A stretch of 7,493 bases of DNA from assembly GCA_005884335.1 (NCBI GenBank), contig VBCJ01000279.1, positions 1 through 7,493 on the forward strand, written 5' to 3'. The position numbers and the translations under genes are program-made. Positions 5,986-7,493 of the stretch are shown here, in pieces. Positions within the stretch are counted from its first letter, which is position 1. Each line of letters begins with the position of its first letter. This DNA is from Betaproteobacteria bacterium. GTDB taxonomy: Bacteria; Pseudomonadota; Gammaproteobacteria; Burkholderiales; SG8-39. The notes beneath the pieces were generated by a model. It searched no databases, was not told where the DNA came from, and saw nothing but the letters and a program-made list of their open reading frames with translations.

Positions 5986-6822
5986 ATGAAAAGCTCACTC
6001 GCCAAAGCCGCAACGCAAGCCCGCCGCGTCACCTACCGTACGCGCGGCCATTCGCACGGGCCGATCACCCGGCTCGTCAGTCCGTCCGACGTGGGCGAGC
6101 TGATCAAGCCCTTCGTGTTCCTGGATTATTTCGAGATCGACCCGAAGAACATGCCGCCGATCGGCTTTCATCCGCACTCCGGGATCGCGACGGTGACCGT
6201 GGTCCTCGAGGGACAGATCTCCTATGAAGAGACTTCCGGAACCAAAGGCATCATCGATCCCGGCGGGGTTGAATGGATGCGCGCAAGCGGTGGCGTTTGG
6301 CATACTGGAGGTGTTGCGGGAAGCGCGCGCGCCAAGGGCTTTCAGCTCTGGGTCGCCCTGCCGCCGGAGATGGAGAACATCGCATCCGAAGCACGCTATC
6401 TCGGGCGCGAGCATTTCCAGTCGCACGGTCCGGCGCGCGTCATCCTTGGCCGCCTCGGTGAAGCCGCGAGCAAGGTGCCCGCGCCGGCGACGATGAACTA
6501 TCTGGATGTCGCGCTGAAGAAAGGCGAGAAATGGCGCTACGATCCTCCGGACAAGCACACCGTTGCTTGGATCGCGGTGCATCGAGGAAAGCTCGCAACG
6601 TTCGTGGAGACAGGCGAGCTGGCGGTGTTCGAAGAGTCGAACGGCGCGCTCGAATTCGAAGCGCTCGAAGACACGGGCTTCATCCTGGGCTCGGCTGTCA
6701 AGCATCCGCACGAGCTCGCGCTCGGCATGTACTCCGTTCACACGAGCCAGCAGGCGCTCGAGAGGGGCGAGGCAAAAATCGCAGAAATAGGCAAGCGCCT
6801 CCGCGCGGAAGGTCGCCTCTAG
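5986..6822 (+). CDS. Pirin family protein lacking the Glu metal ligand
   Basis: A complete 278-aa pirin. The N-terminal cupin shows HGPITRLVSP (24-33), FVFLDYFEI (43-51) and the metal-binding GFHPHSGIATVTVVLEG (H62, H64). The second metal motif reads GVWHTGGV: H106 is kept, but the glutamate expected two residues later (H-x-E in human pirin and in the pirin at 2-583) is G108. KGFQLWVALPPEME (118-131) follows, then a Pirin_C region ending HPHELALGMYSVHTSQQAL and a charged C-terminal helix. Pirins bind Fe and act as quercetinase-like oxygenases or redox sensors; with three of four ligands, metal binding may be altered. The start is ATG 5986 with AAGGA at 5971-5975, overlapping the previous stop. 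It lies between the isochorismatase-fold hydrolase and the reductase in one probable transcript. Family is firm, activity is not. Confidence 0.93.
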   Translation: MKSSLAKAATQARRVTYRTRGHSHGPITRLVSPSDVGELIKPFVFLDYFEIDPKNMPPIGFHPHSGIATVTVVLEGQISYEETSGTKGIIDPGGVEWMRASGGVWHTGGVAGSARAKGFQLWVALPPEMENIASEARYLGREHFQSHGPARVILGRLGEAASKVPAPATMNYLDVALKKGEKWRYDPPDKHTVAWIAVHRGKLATFVETGELAVFEESNGALEFEALEDTGFILGSAVKHPHELALGMYSVHTSQQALERGEAKIAEIGKRLRAEGRL

Positions 6823-6862
6823 CCGTGACAAAACCCAAAATCCGGCGAGGGTGAGACGACCC

Positions 6863-7493
6863 ATGATTCAAAATACCCAGATCGTCTACGCGAAGCCGCC
6901 CGCCGATGGCGCGCTGCCGGATCCGGCAGGCACCTTCAACGTCGTCCATACGCCCTTCGACACCGAAGCGGTGAACCTCAAGGCAGGCGAAGTCCTGGTC
7001 GAAAATCATTACCTCTCGATCGATCCGTACCATCGCTTCGGCTTGTACGATCCGGCCGTCACGCGCTCCCAGTTCCCGGCGACCAAGCCGGGGACCATCA
7101 TTTCCACGTACGGGGTCTCACGCGTGCTGCGGTCCGCCAACCCCAAGTATGCAGTGGGTGACCTGCTCTATTCGTGGGTGCGTTGGGAGAGGTTCACGGT
7201 CGTCGATGAGCCGAACCTCCAGTACCTGCAGAAGGTGAAGGCGGGTATCGATCCGGTCCACTATCTCGGCCCTCTCGGCGCGCCCGGCCTGACCGGATAT
7301 GCCGGGATCACTCGAATCGCAAAACCCAAGGCGGGCGAGACCATCGTCGTCTCCGCAACGACGGGCGCGGTTGGCATGGTCGCGTCGCAGTTGGCGAAGC
7401 GACTGGGCCTGACCGTGGTCGGCATGGCGGGCTCCGACGAGAAGGTGCGCTACCTGGTCGATGAGCTCGGCCTCGATGCCGCCTTCAACTACC
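6863..7493 (+). CDS. Zinc-free MDR NADP-dependent oxidoreductase (3' end cut)
   Basis: The first 210 residues of a medium-chain dehydrogenase/reductase of the LTB4 12-hydroxydehydrogenase/2-alkenal reductase (CurA-like) branch. These enzymes use NADPH to reduce alpha,beta-unsaturated aldehydes and ketones. Visible elements are the N-terminal catalytic domain with NHYLSIDPYHRFGLYDP (48-64), the branch signature LGAPGLTGYAGI (138-149) and the Rossmann glycine motif ATTGAVG (165-171). GSDEK (190-194), whose lysine typically contacts the NADP phosphate, and LGLDAAFNY at the edge also fit the branch. The cysteine and histidine zinc ligands of alcohol dehydrogenases are absent. The frame stays open past the window end; about 120-130 residues are probably missing. 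The start is ATG 6863 with a weak GAGG/GTGAG stretch upstream. The 40-bp gap after the pirin gene holds no terminator I can see, so it is probably in the same operon. Confidence 0.9.
   Translation, partial: MIQNTQIVYAKPPADGALPDPAGTFNVVHTPFDTEAVNLKAGEVLVENHYLSIDPYHRFGLYDPAVTRSQFPATKPGTIISTYGVSRVLRSANPKYAVGDLLYSWVRWERFTVVDEPNLQYLQKVKAGIDPVHYLGPLGAPGLTGYAGITRIAKPKAGETIVVSATTGAVGMVASQLAKRLGLTVVGMAGSDEKVRYLVDELGLDAAFNY

Noticed and set aside
1..7493. A novel defence, mobile or biosynthetic system
   Set aside because: All nine genes fall in common enzyme or regulator families. There are no repeats with spacers, recombinases, toxin-antitoxin pairs or megasynthase domains.

Overview
The window reads as a stretch of chromosome from a GC-rich proteobacterium. 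The densely packed genes, the LysR regulator, the outer-membrane-type lipoprotein and the paralogous pirins fit a soil or aquatic beta- or gammaproteobacterium. That placement is inferred from gene content and base composition; no rRNA or marker gene is present. There are nine genes in alternating blocks. I see no tRNA, rRNA, CRISPR array, insertion sequence or phage gene.

Left block (1-1968): the 3' two thirds of a pirin gene enter on the + strand. It runs head-on into a patatin-like phospholipase lipoprotein gene on the - strand, and the two stop codons overlap by four bases. Second block (2013-4223, + strand): about 45 bp from the phospholipase start, a NAPE-PLD/RomA-type metallo-beta-lactamase-fold hydrolase gene starts in the opposite direction. 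It is followed by a small SnoaL/NTF2-like protein gene (16 bp overlap) and a short-chain dehydrogenase gene (4 bp ATGA overlap), so this is a translationally coupled three-gene operon. The dehydrogenase gene carries a one-base deletion near 4036-4043, so its C-terminal 59 residues are out of frame.

Third block (4278-7493): a LysR-type regulator gene on the - strand lies divergent from a + strand operon of a YcaC-like isochorismatase-fold hydrolase, a second pirin and a zinc-free, LTB4DH/CurA-like NADP-dependent oxidoreductase (cut by the window end). The 105 bp divergent spacer holds a 15 bp T-N11-A dyad, a good candidate LysR site, plus repeated ACGAT motifs.

Working picture (inference): the right-hand operon looks like a LysR-controlled cytoplasmic module for reactive or aromatic small molecules (hydrolase, cupin-type pirin, enal/enone-type reductase). 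The middle divergent pair joins two predicted lipid hydrolases, a surface-anchored patatin and a cytoplasmic NAPE-PLD-like enzyme. I found no convincing new system. The points most worth checking are the frameshifted dehydrogenase, the pirin that lacks one of the four metal ligands, the patatin with a changed nucleophile elbow, and the two divergent regulatory spacers.
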